Shown: piece by piece, positions 8,652 to 17,414 of the stretch
How the letters are laid out: each line of letters starts with the position of its first letter
Numbering within the stretch: position 1 is the first letter of the stretch
Assembly (NCBI GenBank): GCA_963788585.1
Contig: CAWBHA010000003.1
Location: forward strand, 1,488,001 to 1,552,000
DNA: 64,000 nt
Source of the DNA: Bog-473 sp963788585
Lineage (GTDB): Bacteria; Actinomycetota; Acidimicrobiia; Acidimicrobiales; RAAP-2
Direction of reading: 5' to 3'
Made by a program: the position numbers and the translations under genes
Notes under the pieces: generated by a model
Told to the model about the DNA's origin: nothing
The model's database searches: none
What the model saw: the letters and a program-made list of their open reading frames with translations, nothing else

Positions 8652-9686
8652 TCAGGCGGCCGCGGCGGGGTCGGGCGCCCCGAGCAACGACGAAAGCTCG
8701 GCCGCGCTGCCGAAGGTCGTCGCCAGCACGCGTGACCGCTTGAGGTGCAGGTGCAGCGGTACCTCCCACGTGTAGCCCATGCCGCCGTGGACCTGGATCG
8801 CCGCGCGTGCGTTGGCGATCGCCGCCTCGTCGGCCAGGAGCTTGGCGCCCGCCGCGGCGCGGCGCATCGATGCGACCGGGGTGGTCGCCGCCGCCGCAGC
8901 CTCCGCAGCGAGCACGTCGGGTGCGTCGGCCAGGCAGGCCGCCGCGTGGACCGCGGCCCGGGCCACCTCGGCGCGTACCAGCATGTCGGCGCACATGTGC
9001 TTGATCGCCTGGAAGCTGCCGATGGGCTTGCCGAACTGGTGGCGCTCCTTGGCGTAGGCGACGGCGAGTTCGAGGGTCTCGGCCGCGTGGCCCACCTGCA
9101 GCGCCGCCGTGAGAATGGCGCCGTCGCGGAACAGCTCCGGGCCGACGCCCTCCAGAGACTGTCCCGCCGGGAGCTCGGAGAGCTGCCAGAGTGGCGTGAG
9201 CGGGTCGAGTGGCGCGGCGAGGCGCTGCGCCGTCGGTGTCCCGCGGATCGTGGTCATCAGGCTCCCCGCGCCGAGGCCGCCGCCAGTGAACGAGAACGCA
9301 GCGTCGAGCGACGACAGGTGCTCCACCAACCAGGGCGGGCCGGCGCGCCCGTCGCACAGCCCGACCATGGCCCGACCCTGGGCCGCCCCGGGTACGAGGT
9401 CGAGGGAGGCGGCGAGGAAGGTGCCGACGAGCGGACCGGGCACCAGCGCCCGGCCCAGCTCCTCGAAGACGACCGCGGCGTCGGCACGGCCGAGACCGAT
9501 GCCGGCCGGCTCGGGCACTGTCAATGCGAAGACGCCGGTCTCGCCCAGGGCCGTCCAGTCTTCGGCCGTGATGGTGCGCTCCTCGCCTTCGCGGGCCCGG
9601 ATGTGCTCGAGCGGGAGCCGCCCGGCCAGCATGCTCCGGATGCCCTCGGCCAGGTCGCGCTGGGCCTCGTCGACGCGGAAGTCCAT
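8652..9686 (-). CDS. Acyl-CoA dehydrogenase, small FadE-type subunit
   Basis: Protein of 344 residues, starting MDFRVDEAQRDLAEGIR. The C-terminal helical domain has YAKERHQFGKPIGSFQAIKH and QVHGGMGYTWEVPLHLHLKR, which are standard acyl-CoA dehydrogenase motifs. The family introduces a 2,3 double bond into acyl-CoA using FAD. Its start overlaps the stop of the preceding dehydrogenase by one base (TGATG), so the two are translationally coupled. In mycobacteria such short, divergent pairs form alpha2beta2 heterotetramers acting on steroid side chains and ring fragments. The same assembly is likely here. Confidence 0.9.
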   Translation of the reverse strand: MDFRVDEAQRDLAEGIRSMLAGRLPLEHIRAREGEERTITAEDWTALGETGVFALTVPEPAGIGLGRADAAVVFEELGRALVPGPLVGTFLAASLDLVPGAAQGRAMVGLCDGRAGPPWLVEHLSSLDAAFSFTGGGLGAGSLMTTIRGTPTAQRLAAPLDPLTPLWQLSELPAGQSLEGVGPELFRDGAILTAALQVGHAAETLELAVAYAKERHQFGKPIGSFQAIKHMCADMLVRAEVARAAVHAAACLADAPDVLAAEAAAAATTPVASMRRAAAGAKLLADEAAIANARAAIQVHGGMGYTWEVPLHLHLKRSRVLATTFGSAAELSSLLGAPDPAAAA

Positions 9687-10870
9687 CAGCGCGTCCTGGG
9701 CAGGCCGAGGATGCGCTCGGCCACGATGTTGCGCTGCACCTGCGAGGTGCCGGCGGCGATGGTCAGGTTGATCGACTTGAACCAGTTGTGCACCTGATCG
9801 GCGTTGCCGATCGGTCCGGCCTCGTTGGTCAGCGGGTCGCCGCACAACGAGGCCGTGTCGAGCATCTCCATCGCGAGGTCACCCAACGCCTGCGCGTGCT
9901 CGGAGAAGGCCAGCTTGAACACCGACCCGCCGATGCCGGGCACCCCCGTCCGCGCCGCCTCCGAAACGTTGCGCTTGGTCAGCGCCCACAGCGCGTCGAA
10001 GGCCGCCTGGAGGTGCCCGATGCGCCGTCGCAGGCCGGTGCCGTCGTCGCCGAACAGGTCGAGCCGGGTCCCGATGGTGCGCAGCTCGCCGAGCAGCCGC
10101 ATGGCCTCGAGAAGCTCGCCCACGAACGCGGTACCCCGTTCGAAGGACAGCGTGACCATCGTGACCCGCCAGCCGTCGTTCTCCTCGCCGACGCGGTTGG
10201 CGACCGGGATCCTCACCTCGTTGAGGAAGAGCTGCGCGAATTCGGTGGTGCCTTCGATCGTGCGCAGCGGCTGGATCTCTATTCCGGGTGAGTCCATGGG
10301 CATGATCAGCCACGAGATGCCACGGTTGCCCTCGTCACCCGTCCGCACCAGCAACTCGCAGAAGTCCGCCACCTCGGCGTGCGAGGTCCAGATCTTCGAG
10401 CCCGTGACGACGTAGTCGTCGCCGTCGCGCACCGCCCGGGTGCGCAGCGAGGCGAGGTCGCTGCCGGCGTCGGGCTCGCTGAAGCCCTGGCACCAGACCT
10501 CTTCGCCGCGCAGGATGGCGGGGAGATAGCGCTCGCGCTGGGCCGTCGTCCCCTCGGCGATGATCGTTGGCCCGGCGTGCAGGAGCCCGACGAAGCTCAC
10601 CCCGACATACGGCGCGCCAGCCCGCTCGCACTCCTCCTTGAAGATCAGTTGCTCGACCGGCGACGAGCCGCGGCCCCCGCCCTCGGCCGGCCAGTCCACC
10701 CCCGCGTAGCCCGCGTCGAAGAGGAGCCGCTGCCAGGCCAGGTCGTAGGCCCGGCGGGCCGGCCAGTCGTCGGAGGGCGGCGGCGCACCCACGCCCGGCA
10801 GTGTGGTCGCCAGCCAGGCGCGCAACTGCTGCCGGAACGCCTGCTCGGACGCGGTGAAGCGGAGATCCAT
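9686..10870 (-). CDS. Acyl-CoA dehydrogenase, FadE-type partner subunit
   Basis: Protein of 394 residues. The FAD- and acyl-binding signature is WCQGFSEPDAGSDLASLRTRA, followed by KIWTSHAEVADFCELLVRT, and the end reads SQVQRNIVAERILGLPR. This is a full-length dehydrogenase with a complete N-terminal domain, whereas its downstream partner is more diverged. The one-base overlap with the downstream gene supports a heteromeric enzyme. It lies 46 bp downstream of the amidohydrolase gene on the same strand, so all three plus the LLM oxidoreductase probably form one operon under the palindrome at 12143. Confidence 0.92.
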   Translation of the reverse strand: MDLRFTASEQAFRQQLRAWLATTLPGVGAPPPSDDWPARRAYDLAWQRLLFDAGYAGVDWPAEGGGRGSSPVEQLIFKEECERAGAPYVGVSFVGLLHAGPTIIAEGTTAQRERYLPAILRGEEVWCQGFSEPDAGSDLASLRTRAVRDGDDYVVTGSKIWTSHAEVADFCELLVRTGDEGNRGISWLIMPMDSPGIEIQPLRTIEGTTEFAQLFLNEVRIPVANRVGEENDGWRVTMVTLSFERGTAFVGELLEAMRLLGELRTIGTRLDLFGDDGTGLRRRIGHLQAAFDALWALTKRNVSEAARTGVPGIGGSVFKLAFSEHAQALGDLAMEMLDTASLCGDPLTNEAGPIGNADQVHNWFKSINLTIAAGTSQVQRNIVAERILGLPRTR

Positions 10871-10916
10871 ACCGTGCGCGGCGAGGTGCGAAGCCGAGGG
10901 GTGGGCCGGCCCGCGC

Positions 10917-12119
10917 TCAGGCGGCGAAGTCGAGGCCGAACAGCTTGATCGCGTTGCCCCGCACGATCTTGCGGCGCTGCTCGTCGCTCAGCTCGGCCAT
11001 CTGCTCCTCGGCGATCTCCTTCGTGCGCGGCCACGTCGAGTCCGAGTGGGGGTAGTCCGACTCGTAGGTGATGTTGTCCTCGCCGATCTCCTTCACCGAC
11101 CGCAGGCCGTGCGCGTCGTCGAAGAAGCAGCCCCACACGTGACCGGGGAAGTAGCTCGACGGCTTCTCGGGCACGATGTCGGCCACGCCGCCCCAGCCGC
11201 GGTTGTCTTCCCACACCCGGTCGGCCCGCTCGAGGATGTAGGGGATCCAGCCGATCTGCCCCTCCGAATAGGCCACCTTGAGATCGGGGATGCGCACGAA
11301 GACCCCGCTGAAGAGGAAGTCGACCAACGAGAAGGTCGCGTTCGTGTGGGTCAGCGTCGACCCCACCGCCGGCGGTGCGTCCGGCGAGGTGGACGGCATC
11401 TTCGACGAGGACCCGATGTGCATGTTCACCACCGTCTGGGTCTCTGCGCAGGCGCGGAAGAACGGATCCCAGTAGTGATCGGGGTCGTGCACGCTCGGCA
11501 GGCCGAGGAACGGCGGGATCTCACTGAAGCAGACCGCGCGCACGCCCCGGTCCGCGTTGCGCCGCACCTCGGCCGCCGCCAGCTCGGCATCCCACAGCGG
11601 GATGAGGCAAAGCGGTATGAGCCGGCCCCCGGCGTCGCCGCACCACTCGTCGACCATCCAGTCGTTGTAGGCCTTGACGCAGAGCAGGCCGAGCTCCTTG
11701 TCGTCGGCCTCGGTGAAGGTCTGGCCACAGAAGCGGGGAAAGGTCGGGAAGCAGAGCGCGGCCTCGATATGGTTGGCGTCCATGTCGTCGAGCCGGGGCT
11801 TCACCTCGTAGGAGCCCGGCCGCATGTCCTCGTAGGTGACGCCCTTCATCGTTACCTCGTCCCGTGGCACCCCGACCGCGGAGTCCACGCGGAGCAGCGG
11901 GCGCTTCAGGTCCTCGTAGTACCACCAGTCGACGGGAACGCCCACCGACCCCGGCTTGACCTTGAGCTGCCCGCCGCGGAACTCCACCTCGGGCATGGGC
12001 GCCCGGACGACCCGCGGGCCGACCTCGGCGAATTTCGACGGGAGGCGGTCCTGCCACACGTTGGGCGGCTCGACCACGTGGTCGTCGACCGAGATGATCA
12101 TTGGGAGCGGCTCAGGCAT
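10917..12119 (-). CDS. Amidohydrolase-family metal-dependent hydrolase
   Basis: Protein of 400 residues. MIISVDDHVVEPPNVW contains the D-x-H strand-1 metal site of the amidohydrolase-2/ACMSD-like group. EAALCFPTFPRFCG, VNMHIGSSSKMPS and ENITYESDYPHSDSTWP (the last with a conserved aspartate) continue the TIM-barrel pattern. Relatives are decarboxylases or hydrolases of ring-cleavage products; the substrate here is unknown. It is the first gene of a four-gene minus-strand operon. A TGACG palindrome sits 24 bp upstream of the ATG. Confidence 0.87.
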   Translation of the reverse strand: MPEPLPMIISVDDHVVEPPNVWQDRLPSKFAEVGPRVVRAPMPEVEFRGGQLKVKPGSVGVPVDWWYYEDLKRPLLRVDSAVGVPRDEVTMKGVTYEDMRPGSYEVKPRLDDMDANHIEAALCFPTFPRFCGQTFTEADDKELGLLCVKAYNDWMVDEWCGDAGGRLIPLCLIPLWDAELAAAEVRRNADRGVRAVCFSEIPPFLGLPSVHDPDHYWDPFFRACAETQTVVNMHIGSSSKMPSTSPDAPPAVGSTLTHTNATFSLVDFLFSGVFVRIPDLKVAYSEGQIGWIPYILERADRVWEDNRGWGGVADIVPEKPSSYFPGHVWGCFFDDAHGLRSVKEIGEDNITYESDYPHSDSTWPRTKEIAEEQMAELSDEQRRKIVRGNAIKLFGLDFAA

Positions 12120-12142
12120 GGACGTCGAGCGTAGCCCGCACC

Positions 12143-12155
12143 TGACGGGGCGTCA
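12143..12155. promoter_or_regulatory. Candidate operator, TGACG-N3-CGTCA palindrome (copy 2)
   Basis: CTGACGGGGCGTCAG is a perfect palindrome around a 3 bp centre, 24 bp upstream of the amidohydrolase operon. At that distance a bound repressor would cover the promoter or transcription start. Confidence 0.55.
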
Positions 12156-12176
12156 GAAACGTGCCACGCCCCGGTC

Positions 12177-12896
12177 TCAGCCGAAGACCTCGCCGAATAG
12201 GTCGCACATGGCCTGCCACGAGCGCCGGTCCACCGTCTCGTCGTACGCGATGCCCGGCAGGTCGATCTGGCTGGCGCGCGGATTGGTGAACGAGTGCACC
12301 GCGCCGCCGTAGACGACGAGCTGCCAGTCCACCCCGCCGGCGCGCATCTCCTCCTCGAATTCCCGGCGCTGAGCGTTGTCGACGATGGGGTCGTCGGCGC
12401 CGATGAGGGCCAGGACCTTGCCGGTGATGTTGCGGGCGTCTTCGGGCCGGACCGTGGCCAGGCCGGAGTGGAAACCCACCACCGCCTTGAGGTCCGCACC
12501 CCCACGGGCCAGCTCGAGGGACAGTGTGCCGCCGAAGCAGTACCCGATGGCGGCCAGACGCGTGACGTCGGTCCGTGGCTCGTCGCGCAGCACGTCGAGG
12601 CCGGCCGTGCCGATCGCCCGCGCCCGCAGCGGGTCGTCGCGCAGCTCGCCGATGCGCGCCATCATCTGCTGGCGGTCCTCGAGCGGGCGTCCCTCGCCGT
12701 GGTAGTCGAGCGCGAAGGCGACATAGCCGAGTTCGTCGGCCAGCCGGGTGGCCCGCGAGCGGGCATGGTCGTCGAGCCCCGGTCCCTCGTGGCACACGAG
12801 GATCCCCGGACGGGGACCCCTGCCGTCGGGCAGGGCGAGGGTGCCGACCATGGTGCGGCCGTCGGCGTCGTAGAAGATGTCGCGGGTGGTTGCCAT
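12177..12896 (-). CDS. Dienelactone hydrolase family protein
   Basis: Protein of 239 residues from the ATG at 12896. The nucleophile elbow is AIGYCFGGTLSLELA, with cysteine in the serine position as in dienelactone hydrolases. The acid is in LIGADDPIVD and the histidine in VVYGGAVHSFTNP. Dienelactone hydrolase itself opens lactones in chlorocatechol breakdown, but many homologues have other ester substrates. The gene is divergent from the lipoprotein gene at 12940, with only 43 bp between the starts. Confidence 0.85.
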   Translation of the reverse strand: MATTRDIFYDADGRTMVGTLALPDGRGPRPGILVCHEGPGLDDHARSRATRLADELGYVAFALDYHGEGRPLEDRQQMMARIGELRDDPLRARAIGTAGLDVLRDEPRTDVTRLAAIGYCFGGTLSLELARGGADLKAVVGFHSGLATVRPEDARNITGKVLALIGADDPIVDNAQRREFEEEMRAGGVDWQLVVYGGAVHSFTNPRASQIDLPGIAYDETVDRRSWQAMCDLFGEVFG

Positions 12897-12939
12897 GGGC
12901 CGCAACGTATCCGGCGCGGCCGGCCGCCATACTGGCCTG

Positions 12940-14118
12940 GTGCGCGGGGATCTCGACCGGCGCCTGCAATGGGCCTTCGCGGTGGCTCCGCTGGCACTGC
13001 TCGCGTTACTGGCGGCGTCCTGCGGTTCCGGCCCGTCCTCCCCGCAGGTCGCGCCGGCGCACCACGGGAGCTCGACCTCCAGCTCGACCGCGGCGTCAGG
13101 AGCGGGATCGGGCACCTCGACCACCACGGTCGCCACCGCCTCGACCCTTCCCTCGGTCCCCACGTCGGGCCCGCTGCAGGCGGGCTCTCCGATCGCCCTG
13201 CCCTTCTCGGCCGACCGCGTCACCGCGGCGGAGAGCCCCGACGGCGCCGTCTTCGCCGCGCCCCAGGACCCCACGAGCCCGGGGACCTCGGTGGCCTGGG
13301 TGGTCGACGGCAACGGTCCGGCCGCCGTCGCGGAGCACGTCGCCCACGGCATTGCCGCGCTGGCCGCCGACGCCAACAACTTCTACGTGGCGACGTATGC
13401 CGACGTCTATGCGTATGACCGCGCCAGCGGCAACCAGGACGGGCAGTGGAACATGCCGCCTGTCAGCGCGGCGAACAGCTCGGACGACGACCTGGTATCG
13501 ATGGCCGCCGCCGACGGCCTGGTGCTGCTCGCGGTCACCGACGGCGATACGGTCAGTGTGTACCGGCTGAACCCGGGGTCGTCGGCCGGGCCCCACCTCG
13601 TCGTCCGCGGCCTCGGCGCTGCCTTCGGCACCGACGGCTCCATCTACTACGAGAGCGACGGCCACCAACTCGTGGCGTTGCGCCCCAACGGGACCACGGT
13701 TACCGGGCCTGTCCTGGCGCACACGCCCAATGGCCTCGGCGGCGGTGTGCAGTACCTCGATGCGGTCGCCGGTGAAACGGTGTGGGTGGACCAGCCGGCC
13801 GGCCAGGGCCTCGATGCGCTCTTCACCACCTACGACGCCGGCACGCTCGCCACGCAGGCGTCCTACACGGGGTCGGTCACCAGCACGGTCGCCGACACGG
13901 CAGCGGGCCCGCTCGTGCTCGACCCGGTCGGGGGCACCGCGGCGTGCCCGCCCGCCTCGCCACCCACGCCGGCGTCCTGCGTGCTCCGTATCGACGCCCA
14001 CGGCGCCGTCAGCGACCCGGTGACGGTGGGCGCCGCGGTCACGCTGATCGGCCCGGCGCCGGCGGTCGTCGTGTCAGACACCGCGACCGGCCAGTTCGAC
14101 CTCATCCGGCTGTCGTAG
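12940..14118 (+). CDS. Secreted lipoprotein, beta-propeller-like, function unknown
   Basis: Protein of 392 residues from a GTG at 12940. The signal sequence (LQWAFAVAPLALLALLAASC) ends in an LAASC lipobox. A Ser/Thr-rich linker follows, and then a domain with repeated strand patterns such as FYVATYADVYAYDRASG and IYYESDGHQLVALRPNG, which read like WD/PQQ-type propeller blades. It is probably anchored on the outer face of the membrane. The GTG is preferred because codons upstream do not encode signal-peptide-like sequence. No specific role can be given. Confidence 0.7.
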   Translation: MRGDLDRRLQWAFAVAPLALLALLAASCGSGPSSPQVAPAHHGSSTSSSTAASGAGSGTSTTTVATASTLPSVPTSGPLQAGSPIALPFSADRVTAAESPDGAVFAAPQDPTSPGTSVAWVVDGNGPAAVAEHVAHGIAALAADANNFYVATYADVYAYDRASGNQDGQWNMPPVSAANSSDDDLVSMAAADGLVLLAVTDGDTVSVYRLNPGSSAGPHLVVRGLGAAFGTDGSIYYESDGHQLVALRPNGTTVTGPVLAHTPNGLGGGVQYLDAVAGETVWVDQPAGQGLDALFTTYDAGTLATQASYTGSVTSTVADTAAGPLVLDPVGGTAACPPASPPTPASCVLRIDAHGAVSDPVTVGAAVTLIGPAPAVVVSDTATGQFDLIRLS

Positions 14119-14160
14119 CCACTCCGGGCTCCGCCGGGTTACTGCTCTGCCGAGCGGTGC

Positions 14161-14973
14161 CTAGTAGTGCATCGAGACGCCGCCGTTGGGGCTGATTAGC
14201 TGGCCGGTCACGAAGCTGCTCGCGTCGGCGGCGAGATACAGCACGCAGTACGCGATGTCCGACGTCTCCCCGACGCGGCGCAGGGGTGCCATGCGCGCCA
14301 TCGGTGCCAGCACGGCCGCCCGCGTCTCCTCGTTGATCGTGCCGTCGGGGTTCGTGTAGTAGCGCGCCGTCATATTGGTCGGTACGAAGCCCGGTGCGAC
14401 GCAATTGACGCGCACCCCGGACTTGCCCACCTCCAGGGCCATCGTCTGCGTGAGCTGCGCCACGCCAGCCTTCGTGATGGCGTAGGGCCCGATGCCCGCG
14501 GCGGGTGCCAGCACCGCCGCCGAAGCCATGTTGATGATGGAGCCACCGCCCTGTGACGCCATCACCTTCCCGGCGGCCTGACAGCCGTACAACACACCCT
14601 TGAGGTTCACCGCCACGATGCGGTCGAACTCGTCGGGATCGACGTCGATGATGGTGCTGTCGATCATCATCCCTGCGATGTTGCACATCACGTGCAGCCA
14701 GCGGTGGCGGGCCGTGACGTGCGCGACCAAGGTCGCCGTCGCGCCCGGCACCGACACGTCGAGCTCGGCGCTCTCGGCCCGTCCGCCCGTGGCCAAGATC
14801 GCGCTGGCCGTTTCAGCCGCCGTGGCTGCGTTCACGTCCGCGCAGACGACCAGGGCGCCCGCACCGGCCAGGACCTCCGCGGTGCTGCGCCCGATCCCGC
14901 TGCCGGCCCCCGTGACGAGGGCCACCCGGCCCGTCAGGTCGAACGCGTCGTGCACACTCCGGGCGGTTTCCAC
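14161..14973 (-). CDS. Short-chain dehydrogenase/reductase
   Basis: Protein of 270 residues. The cofactor loop is VALVTGAGSGIGRSTAE, CNIAGMMIDS takes the NNAG position, and the catalytic pair is in IGPYAITKAGVAQL (Y-x3-K). ASSFVTGQLISPNGG is the usual C-terminal motif. CADVN after strand 2 favours NAD over NADP. It oxidises or reduces an alcohol or ketone whose identity cannot be read here. It lies just downstream of ogt on the same strand (9 bp). Confidence 0.88.
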   Translation of the reverse strand: METARSVHDAFDLTGRVALVTGAGSGIGRSTAEVLAGAGALVVCADVNAATAAETASAILATGGRAESAELDVSVPGATATLVAHVTARHRWLHVMCNIAGMMIDSTIIDVDPDEFDRIVAVNLKGVLYGCQAAGKVMASQGGGSIINMASAAVLAPAAGIGPYAITKAGVAQLTQTMALEVGKSGVRVNCVAPGFVPTNMTARYYTNPDGTINEETRAAVLAPMARMAPLRRVGETSDIAYCVLYLAADASSFVTGQLISPNGGVSMHY

Positions 14974-14982
14974 CGGCGCACC

Positions 14983-15468
14983 TTAGGCGGTGACACCCTC
15001 CAGCGCGAGCAGGGCGCGCTTGACCTTCAGCCCGCCGCCGTAGCCGCCGATGCCATTGCTCGCCAGCACGCGGTGGCACGGCACGATGATCGGGATGGGG
15101 TTGCGTCCGTTGGCCTGTCCCACGGCGCGCGGACCGTTGGGTCGGCCCACGCGGCGCGCCAGCTCGCCGTAGCTGATGGTCTTGCCGTAGGGGATGCGCG
15201 AGAGCTCGGCCCAGACCTCTTGCTGGAAAGGCGTGCCGTCGAGCTCCATCTCGAGGTCGAATTCGGAGCGTTCCCCGGCGAAGTACTCCTCGAGCTGCGT
15301 GGCCGTCTGCTTCAGGACGGGCGGCACCTCGCCCACGTCGTGCCGCCCGTGGCGGCGCTCGTTCGGGAGCCAGACACCGATCAGCACCTCGCCGTCGCTC
15401 TCGAGGACGAGGCGGCCGATCGGGGTGTCGAAGGGCATGGTGGCGGTGGTGGTGGCGATTGCAGTCAT
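14983..15468 (-). CDS. ogt: Methylated-DNA--protein-cysteine S-methyltransferase
   Basis: Protein of 161 residues. IVPCHRVLASNGIGGYGGG carries the acceptor cysteine, with RIPYGKTISYGELARRVG (the HTH) and AVGQANGRNPIPI before it. The enzyme removes O6-alkyl groups from guanine by suicidal transfer to its own cysteine. The start at 15468 overlaps the end of the Ada/AlkA gene by four bases (ATGA), so both repair proteins are made from one message. Confidence 0.95.
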   Translation of the reverse strand: MTAIATTTATMPFDTPIGRLVLESDGEVLIGVWLPNERRHGRHDVGEVPPVLKQTATQLEEYFAGERSEFDLEMELDGTPFQQEVWAELSRIPYGKTISYGELARRVGRPNGPRAVGQANGRNPIPIIVPCHRVLASNGIGGYGGGLKVKRALLALEGVTA

Positions 15469-17048
15469 GCTGCACGTCCTTTCATGGGTGGGGCGGGAAT
15501 CTCTGTGGGAGGGGCGGGGAGCGACCACAGGTACGCCATGGCGTAACTGCGCCACGGACGCCAGGCCTCGGTGAGGGCGACGAGCTGGGTCGGGTCGTCG
15601 GGGAGCCCGAGGGCACGTGCGCCGCGGCGGATGCCGAGATCCGTCGGCATGAACGCGTCGGGGTCGCGCAGCGCGCGCATGGCGACGTATTCGGCCGTCC
15701 AGGGGCCGACGCCGGACAGGGCCACCAGCGAGCGGCGGAGCTCCAGTGGGTCCGCGCCCGGGTCGATGACGACGTCACCGACCTCGACGGCCTCTGCCAG
15801 TGCCACGAGCGCTCGCCGGCGTCCGGCCGGCATGGCGAACGCTCCCGGCTCGCGCGCCGCGAGCTCGATGAGCGCTGCCGGCGTCGGGAACAGGTGGGTC
15901 AGCGGGCCGTCCGCTGCGGGCAGCGTGTCGCCGGCGGCCTGCACCAGCCGGGCCGCAACGGTGCGGGCGCCCGACACCGAGACCTGCTGGCCGATCACGG
16001 CGCGCACCGCCAACTCGAAGCCGTCGGCCGCCCCGGGCACACGCCGGCCCGGATCGCGCTGGACGAGCGCGCCGAGGAGCCGGTCCGCGCCGAGGGCCTC
16101 CCACACGGCGACGGGGTCGGCGTCGAGGTCGAGGAGCTGGCGGCAGCGCGCCACGGCGGTCGCCAGGTCGCGCAGGTCGGAGAGGATCAGCTCACCCTCG
16201 ACGTAGGACGGGCCGCGCGGCGCGTCCTGCTCACCGTCGGCCAGCTCGGGGGCGCGCAGCGTTACCACGGCATGACCCTGAGGGAGGCGCAACGTCCGGC
16301 GGTAGCACGTGCCATCGAGCTCCTCCACGCCGGGCAGCGCGCGGGTGCCCAGGAAGTGGAGCACCGAGGCCGGGTTGAACGGGCGCCGGCAGGGGAGGCG
16401 CAGCCGGATCGCTTGACGGGCTGTCTCCGACGCCAGCCGGCGTCCGGGCGACACCTTGCGTGCCCGGACGCGGAGGCCGCGAGGCGTGTCGGCAAAGACC
16501 TGGCGGAGGGTGTCGTTGCATTGGCGCACGCTGGAGAAGCCTGCGGCAAACGCGACGTGCGTGATCGGGAGGTCAGTGGTCTCGAGGAGCACGCGCGCCG
16601 TCTGGCTGCGTTGCGCGCGGGCCAGGGCGAGCGGTCCCGTGCCCACCTCGGCGGTGATGAGCCGGTTCAGCTGGCGCGTGCTGTAGCCCAGGCGCTGGGC
16701 CAGTCCCTCGACGCCCTCGCGGTCGACGATGCCGTCCCGGATCAGGCGCATCGCTCGCGCCACGACGTCGGCCCGGATGTTCCACTCGGGCGAGCCCGGG
16801 GTGGCGTCGGGGCGACAGCGCAGGCACGCGCGGAACCCGGCCTGCTGGGCGGCGGCCGCGGTCGGGTAGAAGCGCACGTTCTCCCGTTTGGGTGTGCGGG
16901 CCGGGCAGCTCGGTCGGCAGTAGATCCCGGTCGAGGTGACCGCGCAGAAGAACCAACCGTCGAAGCGGGCATCCTTGCTCTGTGCGGCCTGGTAACAGCG
17001 ATCCGGGTCTTCGATCACTGCGACAGCGTGGCACGTCGCTGTGTCCAT
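15465..17048 (-). CDS. Ada-type regulator fused to AlkA DNA-3-methyladenine glycosylase
   Basis: Protein of 527 residues. The first domain has the Ada zinc site (GIYCRPSCPARTP and RACLRC), where methyl phosphotriesters are captured. An AraC-type HTH follows (GLAQRLGYSTRQLNRLI and THVAFAAGFSSVRQC). The C-terminal half is an AlkA glycosylase with helix-hairpin-helix LSGVGPWTAEYVAMRA and catalytic aspartate in FMPTDLGIRR. The fusion, known in actinobacteria, lets one protein sense alkylation, activate transcription and excise alkylated bases. It is the first gene of the ogt operon, and its promoter region contains three 22 bp-spaced repeats. Confidence 0.93.
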   Translation of the reverse strand: MDTATCHAVAVIEDPDRCYQAAQSKDARFDGWFFCAVTSTGIYCRPSCPARTPKRENVRFYPTAAAAQQAGFRACLRCRPDATPGSPEWNIRADVVARAMRLIRDGIVDREGVEGLAQRLGYSTRQLNRLITAEVGTGPLALARAQRSQTARVLLETTDLPITHVAFAAGFSSVRQCNDTLRQVFADTPRGLRVRARKVSPGRRLASETARQAIRLRLPCRRPFNPASVLHFLGTRALPGVEELDGTCYRRTLRLPQGHAVVTLRAPELADGEQDAPRGPSYVEGELILSDLRDLATAVARCRQLLDLDADPVAVWEALGADRLLGALVQRDPGRRVPGAADGFELAVRAVIGQQVSVSGARTVAARLVQAAGDTLPAADGPLTHLFPTPAALIELAAREPGAFAMPAGRRRALVALAEAVEVGDVVIDPGADPLELRRSLVALSGVGPWTAEYVAMRALRDPDAFMPTDLGIRRGARALGLPDDPTQLVALTEAWRPWRSYAMAYLWSLPAPPTEIPAPPMKGRAA

Positions 17049-17181
17049 TACTGGCGGGAATCGGACATCCGGGTCCGCAGCTGAAGCTTTCCTTCGACGC
17101 CATCGCGACGCCACTCCCATCAGCCCTCGGGCGGCGCGCGTGCCCAAGAATGTTGCATCCGCGTGTTGCCGACGCCCAGCG

Positions 17182-17235
17182 AATTCTCAGAACACTATCT
17201 GCAAATTCTCAGATCAAACTCTATCTATTCTCAGA
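17182..17235. repeat. Three direct repeats of ATTCTCAGA at exact 22 bp spacing
   Basis: AATTCTCAGA at 17182-17191 and 17204-17213 and TATTCTCAGA at 17226-17235 are spaced 22 bp apart, two helical turns. They lie in the AT-rich 366 bp gap between the divergent ada/alkA gene and the lipoprotein gene. This is the layout of a cooperative regulator site, possibly for the Ada-type protein itself, but the sequence is not the Escherichia coli Ada box. The rest of the gap shows no gene. Confidence 0.55.
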
Positions 17236-17414
17236 AAGAGCGAGAAGGATTCTCCTTCAACGTCAAGTCAGAAATCCGTCGAACTCCGACGTCTCTCCTC
17301 TGACAAAAATAGCCGTTGCCTTTTGGTGGCGTCCGTGTCATATTGACCGCCCAACGAGAAGCGGGTCGTGCGCGCGGAGCTGCACTCCACCCCACACATG
17401 AAGGAGTGCTGAGC

